Below, piece after piece: positions 22,313 to 31,898 of a stretch of 32,134 nucleotides of DNA. Below the pieces are notes generated by a model that saw only the letters and a list, made by a program, of their open reading frames with translations, ran no database searches and was not told where the DNA came from. A program made the position numbers and the translations under genes. Positions within the stretch are counted from its first letter, which is position 1. Every line of letters begins with the position of its first letter. Origin of the DNA: Dechloromonas sp. (GTDB lineage: Bacteria > Pseudomonadota > Gammaproteobacteria > Burkholderiales > Rhodocyclaceae); contig WBUO01000023.1 of assembly GCA_008933675.1 (NCBI GenBank), positions 1-32,134 of the forward strand, given 5' to 3'.

Positions 22313-22924
22313 TCAGCGACCGGTCTGCGCCAGCCGGGCCGGTTTCTCGTAGCCCCATTGGTTTTGCCAGGCGGCGCGGACCATGTTCGGATATTCGGGC
22401 TTGCCGAGGCTGCCGTTGTAACGGCCCAAGGCGCGGTAGAGGTCGCCCTTCTCGATGTCCAGATAGTGGCGCAGGATGGTACAGCCGTAGCGAAGGTTGG
22501 TACGCAGGTCGAAGAGGGAGTCTTCCGGCCTGCCGATGACCTTGATCCAGAAGGGCATCACCTGCATGTAGCCGCGAGCGCCGACCGACGACACTGCGTA
22601 CTTGCGGAATCCCGATTCCACCTGGATGAGGCCAAGTACCAGCTGCGGGTCGAGGCCGGAGCGCGTGGCTTCGTAATGAACGCTGCGCAGCAGGTCGATA
22701 CGGTATTCGCGGTTGGGGATGCGCTTCTCCAGGCGGCGGGACATCTCGCTCAGCCAGTCGGTTGCCTCCATTGGCGTCCGGAATGAGCTGACCGCTGGCC
22801 GTGAGTCCGAAACGGCCTTGTGCAGGGCGGCCCGAACGCTGGCCGACATCGGCTCGTACTTCTGGGCGCCGGCATAGGCGGCCGACGCCCCGCACAGCAA
22901 CAGCGCTACTATCAGTCGGCGCAC
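22313..22924 (-). CDS. Lytic transglycosylase (SLT domain), exported
   Basis: Signal peptide [64 protein letters not shown]. Confidence 0.92.
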   Translation of the reverse strand: MRRLIVALLLCGASAAYAGAQKYEPMSASVRAALHKAVSDSRPAVSSFRTPMEATDWLSEMSRRLEKRIPNREYRIDLLRSVHYEATRSGLDPQLVLGLIQVESGFRKYAVSSVGARGYMQVMPFWIKVIGRPEDSLFDLRTNLRYGCTILRHYLDIEKGDLYRALGRYNGSLGKPEYPNMVRAAWQNQWGYEKPARLAQTGR

Positions 22925-24642
22925 AGCTTCTTTTGCAGGAAGGTCATGATCTCGCCGCCAGCGATCATTGTCGCCTCGGCATCCCGGCGCCCCTTGTATT
23001 CGAGCATCCCCTCCTTCAATCCGCGCTCGCCGATCACGACACGATGCGGAATACCGATCAGCTCCATGTCGGCAAACATGACGCCGGGGCGCTCGTTGCG
23101 GTCGTCAAGGACGACGTCGATCCCCGCCGCCTTCAGATCGCCATAGATGCGGTCGGCCTCGGTCTTGACGGCTTCGCTCTTGTGGTAGCCCATGGGCACT
23201 ATGCAGACAGCAAAGGGGGCGATGGCGGCAGGCAGAATGATGCCGCGCTCGTCATTGCCCTGTTCGATGGCGGCGCCGACGATGCGCGAGACGCCTATAC
23301 CATAGCAACCCATTTCCATGATCTGGCTCTTGCCGTTCTCGTCTAGGTAGGTGCAGTTCAGTGCGGCAGCATATTTCTGACGCAACTGGAAAATATGGCC
23401 AACTTCGATGCCGCGCAGGATTTCCAGCCGTCCTTGACCGTCAGGCGAAGCATCGCCGGCCACGACATTGCGCAGGTCGACGACTTCCGGCTCCGGCAGG
23501 TCGCGGCCGAAATTGACGCCGCGCAGGTGGAAGCCGATCTCGTTGGCGCCGCAGACGAAATCGCTCATCGCGGCAACGCTGCGATCGGCGAAAACCAGAA
23601 CATCTTTGTTTGTCAGTCCGACCGGGCCAATGTAACCGGGCTTGCAACCCAAGTTGTCCTCAACCTCGGCTTCCGAGGCGAAACGAAACGGGGAGAGGGC
23701 GCCAATCTTGCTCGCCTTGATCTCATTCAGCTCGTGGTCGCCACGCAGCAGCAGCAGGGAGAAGGTTTTGCTGCCATCGTCTTTCTCGCTGACCACGGCG
23801 ATCGCCTTGACGATGCGCCCCAAGCCGATGCCGAAGAATTCGGCGACGTCGGTGCAAGCCGTCTTCCCGGGAGTGGCCACCTTCTCCATGACGGTGCTGG
23901 CTGGCGCGCGCGGCGATATCGGAGCGACAGCTTCGGCAAGCTCGACGTTGGCGGCGTAATCGGAATCCGGGCAGTAAGCAATGTCATCTTCGCCAGAATC
24001 GGCCAGGACATGGAATTCGTGCGAGCCGGTTCCGCCGATCGAGCCGGTGTCGGCCGCCACGGCGCGGAACTTCAGGCCCAGGCGGGTGAAGATGCGGCTG
24101 TACGTGGCGTACATGTTGCCGTACTCGCGCTGCAGATCCTCAAAGGATGTATGGAAGGAATAGCCGTCCTTCATCAGGAACTCACGGCCCCGCATGACAC
24201 CGAAGCGCGGGCGGATTTCATCGCGGAACTTCGTTTGAATCTGATACAGATGGATCGGCAACTGACGGTAGCTCTTGACGTCACGGCGTACAGCGTCGGT
24301 GATCACTTCCTCGTGCGTCGGGCCAATGACGAATTCGCGCTGATGGCGATCCTTGAAGCGCAGAAGTTCAGGGCCATACTGTTCCCAGCGGCCGGACTCC
24401 TGCCACAGTTCGGCGGGTTGGACAGCAGGCATCAGGAGTTCAAGAGCACCGGCGTGGTCCATTTCCTGCCGTACGATGTTTTCGACCTTGCGCAACACGC
24501 GCAGGCCGAGTGGCATCCATGTGTAGATGCCGGCGGCGGCGCGCTTGATGTAGCCGGCCCGTAACATCAATTTCTGACTGATTACTTCGGCGTCTGCCGG
24601 GGCTTCCTTGAGTGTCGTGAAAAAGAACTGCGAGGTGCGCAT
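22912..24642 (-). CDS. proS: Prolyl-tRNA synthetase (long form with insertion domain)
   Basis: [84 protein letters not shown]. Confidence 0.98.
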   Translation of the reverse strand: MRTSQFFFTTLKEAPADAEVISQKLMLRAGYIKRAAAGIYTWMPLGLRVLRKVENIVRQEMDHAGALELLMPAVQPAELWQESGRWEQYGPELLRFKDRHQREFVIGPTHEEVITDAVRRDVKSYRQLPIHLYQIQTKFRDEIRPRFGVMRGREFLMKDGYSFHTSFEDLQREYGNMYATYSRIFTRLGLKFRAVAADTGSIGGTGSHEFHVLADSGEDDIAYCPDSDYAANVELAEAVAPISPRAPASTVMEKVATPGKTACTDVAEFFGIGLGRIVKAIAVVSEKDDGSKTFSLLLLRGDHELNEIKASKIGALSPFRFASEAEVEDNLGCKPGYIGPVGLTNKDVLVFADRSVAAMSDFVCGANEIGFHLRGVNFGRDLPEPEVVDLRNVVAGDASPDGQGRLEILRGIEVGHIFQLRQKYAAALNCTYLDENGKSQIMEMGCYGIGVSRIVGAAIEQGNDERGIILPAAIAPFAVCIVPMGYHKSEAVKTEADRIYGDLKAAGIDVVLDDRNERPGVMFADMELIGIPHRVVIGERGLKEGMLEYKGRRDAEATMIAGGEIMTFLQKKLCAD

Positions 24643-24753
24643 GGAATGCTCTTGAATTCGTTGGGAAAAGCTGATTTTACACGGAGCTCCCGCTTTGCAC
24701 CCATGGCGCCTTTGTGAAAGAATCGGGTCAATTATTAATTTTGCAGGATTCTC

Positions 24754-25299
24754 ATGCTCGATCGTGAAGGCTATCGCCCGAACGTCGGCATTATTCTTTG
24801 TAACGCAAAGGACGAGGTTTTTTGGGGTAAGCGCATACGGGAGCATTCCTGGCAGTTTCCGCAGGGTGGCATCAAGCGCGGCGAATCGCCGGAAGAGGCC
24901 ATGTATCGTGAACTGTACGAAGAGGTTGGGCTCCAACCGGAGCATGTGCGCATCCTCGGGCGAACCAAAGGCTGGTTGCGATATGAAGTGCCGACACACT
25001 GGATCAAGCGCGAATGGCGCGGTTCCTACAAGGGACAAAAACAGATTTGGTTCTTGTTGCGACTGGTTGGGCGTGATAACGATGTTAGTTTGAGGGCGAC
25101 CAATAAGCCGGAGTTCGACGCTTGGCGTTGGAACGACTACTGGGTGCCTCTGGATTCCGTAATCGAATTCAAGCGTGGCGTCTATGAACAAGCGCTATCC
25201 GAACTGATCCGGTTTCTCGACGCGGATCGACGAGGAAGGGGGCGTCGCGGAAGTGCGCTCCCGATCGCTGGCGATCAGGCCAAAACAGAAGGAAAATGA
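24754..25299 (+). CDS. rppH: RNA pyrophosphohydrolase (Nudix)
   Basis: [60 protein letters not shown]. Confidence 0.97.
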   Translation: MLDREGYRPNVGIILCNAKDEVFWGKRIREHSWQFPQGGIKRGESPEEAMYRELYEEVGLQPEHVRILGRTKGWLRYEVPTHWIKREWRGSYKGQKQIWFLLRLVGRDNDVSLRATNKPEFDAWRWNDYWVPLDSVIEFKRGVYEQALSELIRFLDADRRGRGRRGSALPIAGDQAKTEGK

Positions 25300-25303
25300 A
25301 ACC

Positions 25304-25813
25304 GTGTCCCGTCTTCTACGCGTTCTTCTGCTGCTGAGTGTGTTGACCGGTGGCGCCGTGTTGGCTGATTCTGATGACGATTTCGTTCCGCAGGCCTGGC
25401 GGGAACTCGAGGTTCCCTTGCCTGGCATCCCCGCGGATCAGAATCTTCAGCCGTTCTACGTGAGTGCAGTCGAAATCAATCGTTTTTACCTCGATACGGA
25501 AAGCTTGAGTATCGGCGCGGACGGGGTTGTTCGCTTCGTCCTGGTGGTCCTCACACCGGGTGGTGCGCGAAATGTGACATTTGAGGGAATGCGCTGTGAA
25601 ACCCGTGAGCGTCGCCTGTATGCCTCGGGGCGTCAGAATGGTGTTTGGTCAAAGGCGCGCTCAGTCGATTGGCAACCCATCAACGACGCTGCCATAAACA
25701 GGCATCACGCCGCACTTTTTCTTGATTATCTTTGCCCTGGTGGGGTCATGGCTTCCAGTGTCGCGGAAATCAAGGGGGCACTGCGGAGAACCGGATACCA
25801 GATAACCCCTTGA
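25304..25813 (+). CDS. CNP1-like family protein, exported
   Basis: GTG start; signal peptide VSRLLRVLLLLSVLTGGAVLA; conserved FYVSAVEINRFYLDTESLSIGADGVVRFVLVVLTPGGARNVTFEGMRC. Confidence 0.82.
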   Translation: MSRLLRVLLLLSVLTGGAVLADSDDDFVPQAWRELEVPLPGIPADQNLQPFYVSAVEINRFYLDTESLSIGADGVVRFVLVVLTPGGARNVTFEGMRCETRERRLYASGRQNGVWSKARSVDWQPINDAAINRHHAALFLDYLCPGGVMASSVAEIKGALRRTGYQITP

Positions 25814-25824
25814 GGAACGAGTAT

Positions 25825-26448
25825 ATGTCCGTTGATCTGGCTATCGTCGAGTTTGATCGCGCCTTGCGTTCACTGTTTGCGCCAGCACGAAGTACGCGTG
25901 TTGTACCGGGGGAAGCTGTCCCCGAAGCGATGCTTGATGAGGCGCAAAGGGGCCATGTCGTAGGATTGATGCGAGTCAACCACAGTGGCGAGATTTGTGC
26001 TCAGGCGCTTTACCAAGGGCAGGCTTTGACCTGTCGTGATTCGGTGCTCAGTGAAACCCTGCGTTCCGCTGCCGGCGAGGAGGTTGAGCATCTGGCCTGG
26101 ACCGAGCAGAGAATCGCGGAACTGGGGGGGAGGACAAGCTTGCTCAATCCGTTGTGGTACACGGGGTCATTAAGTCTCGGCCTGCTGGCGGGGGCGGTCG
26201 GTGACAAGTGGAACCTCGGCTTCCTCGCGGAAACGGAGCGGCAGGTTGAGGCCCATCTAGATGGCCACCTCGTCAGTTTGCCGTTGGCCGACGGCCGTTC
26301 GCGGGCGATAGTCGAGCAGATGCGTCTGGACGAAAGGGGCCATGCCAATATGGCTGTTGAGCTTGGTGCTGTTGAACTGCCCTTGATTGTTCGGCGCGCG
26401 ATGCAATTCGCAGCCAAAATCATGACCGCAGTTGCGTATCGGATATAA
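25825..26448 (+). CDS. coq7: Demethoxyubiquinone hydroxylase, Coq7 family diiron protein
   Basis: HVVGLMRVNHSGEICAQALYQGQALT, EEVEHLAWTEQRIAELGGRTS, ERQVEAHLDGHL, MRLDERGHANMA. Confidence 0.95.
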   Translation: MSVDLAIVEFDRALRSLFAPARSTRVVPGEAVPEAMLDEAQRGHVVGLMRVNHSGEICAQALYQGQALTCRDSVLSETLRSAAGEEVEHLAWTEQRIAELGGRTSLLNPLWYTGSLSLGLLAGAVGDKWNLGFLAETERQVEAHLDGHLVSLPLADGRSRAIVEQMRLDERGHANMAVELGAVELPLIVRRAMQFAAKIMTAVAYRI

Positions 26449-26451
26449 GCC

Positions 26452-26880
26452 TTAGTCTGCCTCGACGATTTCGAAGTCGTGGGTGATTTCGGCAACTTTG
26501 CCAAGCATGATGGAGGCCGAGCAGTATTTCTCTTTTGACAACGAGATTGCTCTGGCGACTGCGTCCGTCTTCAGATTTTTGCCCTTGACGCGATAGTGCA
26601 AATGGATGCGCTTGAATATCTTGGGGTCCGTTTCCGCTCGCTCTGCTTGCAGACTGACATCGCAAGCGGTGACCTTGTGGCGGCCTTTTTTTAGGATGAG
26701 CACAACATCAAAGGCGCTGCAACCGCCAGTGCCCGCAAGTAGCAGTTCCATTGGCCGAGGGCCCAAGTTGCGCCCGCCAGCCTCTGGTGCTCCATCCATG
26801 ACTAGCGCGTGGCCGCTGCCTGTTTCAGCGACGAAACTCATTCCTGAGTCAGTTCCTGTCCATTTAACGATGCATTCCAT
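26452..26880 (-). CDS. OsmC family protein
   Basis: GRNLGPRPMELLLAGTGGCSAFDVVLILKKGRHKVTACDVSLQAERAETDPKIFKRIHLHYRVKG. Confidence 0.92.
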   Translation of the reverse strand: MECIVKWTGTDSGMSFVAETGSGHALVMDGAPEAGGRNLGPRPMELLLAGTGGCSAFDVVLILKKGRHKVTACDVSLQAERAETDPKIFKRIHLHYRVKGKNLKTDAVARAISLSKEKYCSASIMLGKVAEITHDFEIVEAD

Positions 26881-27162
26881 TTGGGGCTCCCTGAAGGTAA
26901 AGGAATTCTAACGGAAATCGTCGCAACGATAGGGGCTTGCTGTCCAATGTTGCGCTGCATCAATATCGGTGGTTTGGTCATAGAGTCGCGACAGCGAGTT
27001 CTTGATTAAACATTGATTATTCTGTTATGAAAAATAATTTATTATTGTTTATTTTCAATATGTTGTTTTATATAGATCGTGCGAATCTGAAAATATCGCC
27101 ATCAATTGTGCGACGCACAAATTTTTCTTGCGCGAGACGGGGGCTTCGGGCACAATGCGAAG

Positions 27163-27273
27163 CGTACGGACTGTGATGACTTGTTGATTGTGAGTTTTCC
27201 GGTTCAGATTTGTCTCCTCCACCCTCCTCCTTTGGTGTGGATTTAACGCGGCTCAGCGAGCCGCGTTTTTTTT
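27163..27273 (+). ncRNA. Putative small RNA with CU-rich anti-Shine-Dalgarno motifs
   Basis: Non-coding gap between divergent osmC-like and rplM; candidate promoter TTGCGC-17-CACAAT (27128-27156); TCTCCTCCACCCTCCTCCTTT (27213-27233) followed by a strong terminator, all upstream of rplM's own promoter. 5' end is a guess. Confidence 0.55.
27245..27273 (+). terminator. Strong intrinsic terminator in the osmC-rplM intergenic region
   Basis: AACGCGGCTC-AGC-GAGCCGCGTT followed by T run; no ORF upstream on this strand. Confidence 0.9.
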
Positions 27274-27303
27274 GTCTGCAACCCTCTGGGTGAAGGAAAG
27301 TGA

Positions 27304-27333
27304 TTGACAGGGCGTCGGAGGTTCAACTAGAAT
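27304..27333 (+). promoter_or_regulatory. Sigma70-type promoter for rplM-rpsI
   Basis: TTGACA (27304-27309), 18-nt spacer, TAGAAT (27328-27333). Confidence 0.85.
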
Positions 27334-27381
27334 CCGCGCCTTTCTCCAATCCGCGCCCATATTTTTCAGGACGGCACACAC

Positions 27382-27810
27382 ATGAAAACGTTTTCCGCCA
27401 AGCCACATGAGGTGAAGCGCGAGTGGTTTGTGGTAGACGCCACAGACAAGGTGCTCGGCCGCCTCGCTACCGAAATTGCCCGCCGCCTGCGTGGCAAGCA
27501 CAAGGCTATTTATACGCCGCATATCGATACCGGCGACTTTATCGTTGTCACCAACGTCGACAAGCTGACCGTGACGGGTAACAAGGCCGATGACAAGAAG
27601 TACTATCGTCACTCGGGCTATCCTGGCGGTATTTACGAAACCAATTTCAAGAAGATGCAGCAGCGTTTCCCGGGGCGCGCCTTGGAAACGGCTGTCAAGG
27701 GCATGCTGCCCAAGGGCCCGCTGGGCTATGCGATGCTAAAGAAGCTGAAGTGCTACGCCGGCGATCAGCATCCTCACACCGCCCAGCAGCCGAAAGCTCT
27801 GGAAATCTAA
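27382..27810 (+). CDS. rplM: 50S ribosomal protein L13
   Basis: [56 protein letters not shown]. Confidence 0.98.
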   Translation: MKTFSAKPHEVKREWFVVDATDKVLGRLATEIARRLRGKHKAIYTPHIDTGDFIVVTNVDKLTVTGNKADDKKYYRHSGYPGGIYETNFKKMQQRFPGRALETAVKGMLPKGPLGYAMLKKLKCYAGDQHPHTAQQPKALEI

Positions 27811-27819
27811 GGGGTAATC

Positions 27820-28212
27820 ATGGCTGAAAGTTATTTCTACGGTACCGGTCGTCGCAAGAGCGCTGTTGCCCGTGTTTTCATGAAGCGCGGGTCGGGTGCC
27901 ATTGTTGTCAATGGCAAGCCGGTTGATCAGTTTTTCTCTCGCGAGACCGGTCGCATGATCGTTCGTCAACCGCTGGAGCTTGTCGCGCAGTTGAATGGCT
28001 TTGATATCAAAGTCAATGTGACAGGTGGTGGCGAATCCGGCCAGGCTGGTGCTGTCCGTCATGGTATTACCCGCGCGCTGATTGAGTATGATGCGGCTCT
28101 CAAGCCGGCTCTTTCCAAGGCTGGGTTTGTCACGCGCGATGCGCGAGAGGTTGAGCGTAAGAAGGTTGGCTTCCATAAGGCACGTCGCCGCAAACAATTC
28201 TCCAAGCGCTGA
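27820..28212 (+). CDS. rpsI: 30S ribosomal protein S9
   Basis: [21 protein letters not shown]..., C-terminus [17 protein letters not shown]. Confidence 0.98.
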   Translation: MAESYFYGTGRRKSAVARVFMKRGSGAIVVNGKPVDQFFSRETGRMIVRQPLELVAQLNGFDIKVNVTGGGESGQAGAVRHGITRALIEYDAALKPALSKAGFVTRDAREVERKKVGFHKARRRKQFSKR

Positions 28213-28227
28213 GTTTCTGCGCAGCCA

Positions 28228-28253
28228 AAAAGGCCGCCCTTGGGCGGCCTTTT
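28228..28253 (+). terminator. Intrinsic terminator after rpsI
   Basis: AAAAGGCCGCCC-TT-GGGCGGCCTTTT. Confidence 0.88.
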
Positions 28254-28399
28254 GTCTTTCTGGTTGGGCGGGGTAATATGCGGCCTCTTGTGAGTCTGGG
28301 TGGATGGAAGGCGGCGTATAGCCGATTTTTTGCTGGCAGAGAGTTGTTCGCTTGTCTGGGGTCGCTGGTGGCCTCAGCTTCTGTTGTCTTTGGAGTGCT

Positions 28400-29140
28400 A
28401 TGCCTCTGCAAACTCCCTTCGTGAGCCTGAGGTTGCGCAGATTCCGGCGTCGTTTCGGTATTGCCGCACCTAAGGTTGTTGTACGTACCCATGTGCCTTG
28501 GCAGTGGTTCCTCTTTCCCGCCCTAGTCTTCTTGCTTCTGCTCTTTGTGGCGGCTTGGTTGTTTTTTCAGCGTAACGAGGCTGGTGAAATGGGGCGCGAA
28601 CTGCAGGACTTGCGAGGGCAAATTCTTTCCCAGCGTGCGGAGCTTGAGAGCTTGCGAACAACTGCCGGGACCCGAGTGAATGCGGTTAGTATCGAAAAAG
28701 CGACGCAGCGACAGTTGCTCTCGAGGATCAGGGAGCTGGAGTTGGAAAGTGCGGCGCTCAAGGAGGATATGTTGCTATTTGAGCGTTTGATACCGGTGCT
28801 CGGCGACGAGGCAGTCTTGCGACTTGAAAATTTCCGTGTTGTGCCTGAAGAGGATGCAAAATACCGTTATCGGTTGCTGGTCGCATTTCAGCCTAGTCGC
28901 CTGAATCCGGAGTTTTCGGGGAGGCTGCAATTGGTTGTTAGCTACACTCTTTATGGGCGCGAGCTGCAGTTGTTGCTTCCGGAAAAAGCATCGCAAGCGC
29001 CTGAGTACCAATTTAGTCTGAAGCATTTTTTGCGTCGTGAGGGAGGGTTCAAGTTGCCAGAGGGGGCCAGCTTGAAGGGGGTTGAGGCGCTAATTCTGCA
29101 GGGTGATACCGTGGCCGCTAGAAAGCGGGCTCAATTCTAG
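28400..29140 (+). CDS. DUF6776-like membrane-anchored coiled-coil protein
   Basis: One N-terminal TM (WFLFPALVFLLLLFVAAWLFF) then a coiled coil; sits directly upstream of bactofilin. Confidence 0.72.
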   Translation: MPLQTPFVSLRLRRFRRRFGIAAPKVVVRTHVPWQWFLFPALVFLLLLFVAAWLFFQRNEAGEMGRELQDLRGQILSQRAELESLRTTAGTRVNAVSIEKATQRQLLSRIRELELESAALKEDMLLFERLIPVLGDEAVLRLENFRVVPEEDAKYRYRLLVAFQPSRLNPEFSGRLQLVVSYTLYGRELQLLLPEKASQAPEYQFSLKHFLRREGGFKLPEGASLKGVEALILQGDTVAARKRAQF

Positions 29141-29149
29141 GAGAGCGTG

Positions 29150-29551
29150 ATGTTTGGGAAGAGGTCTGAAAATGTGCCGCAAGGACGAATTGACAGCCTG
29201 ATTGGTGCTGGGACTAGAGTCGAGGGAAGTATTCGATTCGCGGGTGGGTTGCGAATTGACGGGGAGGTTCAGGGTAGTGTGGAAGCGGCGGAGGGGGCTG
29301 CGTCATCCACATTGGTGCTCAGCGAACATGCGAGGGTGGAAGGGGCTATACGTGTTGCTCATCTGGTTACCAATGGTACGGTCGTCGGGCCTGTAAGCGT
29401 TTCTGATTCGCTCGAGATACAATCCAAGGCGAGAGTCCTTGGGGACGTGGAGTATGTGGTAATCGAGATGCATCAAGGGGCTGTTGTCGAGGGGCGCATG
29501 GTGCATCGGGATGGCAAGTCTGTGGAACTAAAGTTGGCAGTGAGTGCCTAA
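29150..29551 (+). CDS. Bactofilin (polymer-forming cytoskeletal protein)
   Basis: IDSLIGAGTRVEGSIRFAGGLRIDGEVQGSVEA...VLSEHARVEGAIRVAHLVTNGTVVGPVSVSDSLEIQSKARVLGDVEY. Confidence 0.93.
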   Translation: MFGKRSENVPQGRIDSLIGAGTRVEGSIRFAGGLRIDGEVQGSVEAAEGAASSTLVLSEHARVEGAIRVAHLVTNGTVVGPVSVSDSLEIQSKARVLGDVEYVVIEMHQGAVVEGRMVHRDGKSVELKLAVSA

Positions 29552-29613
29552 GTCTCGTCTGGCTGTGTGGTGTATTTATTCAATAGTATTTTGCCGTTTT
29601 TGGGAGTTTCAAA

Positions 29614-29964
29614 ATGAATGCAGTAGCGGAAGTCGCATCTCCTCTTCTTTTTACGGATAGCGCGGCGGCGAAAGTGAAGGAACTTATCGATGAAGAGGGT
29701 AATCCCGGCCTGAAATTGCGCGTATTTGTGACGGGCGGGGGATGCTCGGGTTTTCAGTATGGCTTCACGTTTGACGAGGATGTGAACGAAGACGATACCA
29801 CTCTCGAAAAAGGAGGGGTGACGCTACTAATTGACCCGATGAGTTATCAATATTTGGTAGGTGCTGAGATTGATTATTCTGAAGGTTTGGAAGGTTCGCA
29901 GTTTGTGATCCGTAATCCCAATGCGACCTCTACCTGTGGATGTGGCTCTTCGTTTTCCGCTTGA
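29614..29964 (+). CDS. erpA: Iron-sulfur cluster insertion protein ErpA
   Basis: [23 protein letters not shown]...[24 protein letters not shown]-type carrier Cys motif. Confidence 0.96.
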   Translation: MNAVAEVASPLLFTDSAAAKVKELIDEEGNPGLKLRVFVTGGGCSGFQYGFTFDEDVNEDDTTLEKGGVTLLIDPMSYQYLVGAEIDYSEGLEGSQFVIRNPNATSTCGCGSSFSA

Positions 29965-30297
29965 TTCGCTATAGAGGTTGCGCCAGTTTTTGTTGACCTT
30001 GGGAGGCGGTTTGGGGCTTGGATCGTTCGGATTTCACAACTGGTTGTGATCGCTCTAAAGGTTGTTCTCTCGGGGGCTCGACCCGGAGAATCGGAGGGGC
30101 GGCCATACAAGCCCCTGGGGCTCCGAATGGGCATTCATAAAAATGCCCGATAAGCGCCCCTCGGGTGAGTTCGGTCAGTTGCATGCTTGATGGCGAACTG
30201 CCTCCAGAGAAATGTATTGACCGAGCAGGATCTGTTCAAATTTTCCCGCTGTGAGGCTGCACCGGTTTTCGTCCCAGTGTTAACTGGAAATTTCCGG

Positions 30298-30946
30298 CTC
30301 CGATAAGACCTCCTTGGAGGCCTCTTTCCTGCACTGATCTGCGAATTCGGCGGGTGTCATCCAACCTTGTGCAGAGTGGGGACGATCCTCGTCATTGTAC
30401 TGCCGCCACGCCTCGATTTTGCCTTTGGCATCCTCCTGGGACAAGAATCAATGTGCGTTCAGGTATTCCTCTCGGAAGCGGCTGTTGAACGACTCGACCT
30501 TGGCGTTATCCGTTGGCTTCCCTGGTCGAGAGAAATCTAGTTCAACGCTGTGCTCGTAGGCCATTTTTTCCATTGCCTTCAAGATGAATTCGCTGCCGTT
30601 GTCGGTCTTGATCGTCTTGGGAGGCCCGCGGGTCATACGAAGTTGCTCCTGCACACGCACCGCATCCTCTCCCTTTAAGCTCTGTCCGATATCGATCGCC
30701 AAGCATTCGCTAGTGTAGTTATAAACGATCGGCAGGGTCCGCAGCCGGCAACCATCGAGCAAGGCATCGGCGACAAAATCCACATATCCAGAAGTCGTTA
30801 ATCCCTGCGGACTGTTTCTTGGGTTGCCGCAAGTAAGCCGCCTTGTTCCGCTTCGGGCGGCGATGGCGCAGCGACAAGCCCAGTTGCCGATAGAAGCAAT
30901 ACACTCGCTTGTGGTTGTCTTTCCAGCCTTCCCGTCGCGGCAACAT
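30298..30946 (-). pseudogene. IS3-family transposase (orfB) remnant: 5'-truncated, frameshifted, with internal TGA
   Basis: Fragments RREGWKDNHKRVYCFYRQLGLSLRHRRPKRNKAAYLRQPKKQSAGINDFW / DFVADAL...KTDNGSEF...NAKVESFNSRFREEYLNAH* / FLSQEDAKGKIEAWRQYNDEDRPHSAQGWMTPAEFA. Confidence 0.88.
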
Positions 30947-30970
30947 GGAGTTCCCAGGATTTAGTGGAGA
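30946..30970 (+). repeat. Terminal inverted repeat (orfB 3' side)
   Basis: TGGAGTTCCCAGGATTTAGTGGAGA. Confidence 0.92.
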
Positions 30971-31068
30971 CCTTTGCCTTGCTGCTTGAAGTTGGCCTCG
31001 AAATCATCAGGGCTGACGCCTGATAGATGCGAGTGTTTGCGCGTTCGATTGTAGAAGGTCTCAATGTG

Positions 31069-31857
31069 TTAGAAATGTTTTCCGTTGCGAGCGCGCGGCT
31101 TTTTGTAGATATGCTTCTTGATGAGCTCCTTCTTCAAACTGCCGAAAAAAGATTCCGCCACGGCATTGTCCCAACAGTTGCCTCTGCGACTCATGCTGGG
31201 TTCAAGGTGGTTGGACTTGCAAAAGCGCCTCCAAGCATCGCTTCCGTACTGTGAGCCTTGGTCAGAGTGAATCAAGGTTTCTTGTGGATGGCGACGGCGA
31301 GTGGCCATCAGCGCCGCGTCAAGAACGAGCTCACGTTGAATGCTGCCTCTGGTTGCCCAACCGACTACCTTGCGCGAAAACAGATCTATGACAACAGCAA
31401 GATAAAGCCACCCCTCCCAGGTGCGAACGTAAGTGATGTTCGTCACCCGCGCCTTATCAGGTTGTGAAACAGTGAACTGGCGCTGGAGTAGGTTTGGTAT
31501 CAAGACGGCTGGCTTTCCCGCAAACACACGTCTTATGCGAAACCCTCCGTGTGTTCTCAAGCCGTTTTCGCGCATCAGGCGTTCCACACGATGCTTGCTA
31601 CAAGTCTCACCTGCTTCACGAAGATCGAGAAAAACGCGAGGCGCCCAATAAATCCCGTGGCTGCGATCGAAAGAGGCGCGAAGCAACCTCGCATCTTCCT
31701 GATCTCGTTCAGAGATCGGCTTTTTTAGCCAAGCGTAATAGCCACTGGGCGCAACTTCGAGCACGCGGCACATGGTCTCAATGCTGAATCGGCCCTTGTT
31801 CGCCTCTATGAATTGGTGGGCAAGGCGGACATGACTGCAATTTTTTTTGGTGCCCAT
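31069..31857 (-). pseudogene. IS3-family transposase orfB with premature stop and first DDE aspartate changed to Asn
   Basis: HQFIEANKGRFSIETMCRVLEVAPSGYYAWLKKP...RVTNITYVRTWEGWLYLAVVIDLFSRKVVGW...LIHSDQGSQYGS...NCWDNAVAESFFGSLKKE...RNGKHF*HIETFYNRTRKHSHLSGVSPDDFEANF. Confidence 0.85.
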
Positions 31858-31898
31858 GTGAAGCCCCTCCCATGGGATAAGGATAGGTTATTTTTACC

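Noticed and set aside
23395-24564. 389-aa + strand ORF
   Set aside because: Antisense to proS; no recognisable domain
27163-27381. Ribosomal-protein autoregulatory leader for rplM as explanation of the 27245 terminator
   Set aside because: A near-consensus promoter (27304-27333) lies downstream of the terminator, so the terminator need not be part of the rplM leader; not fully excluded without TSS data
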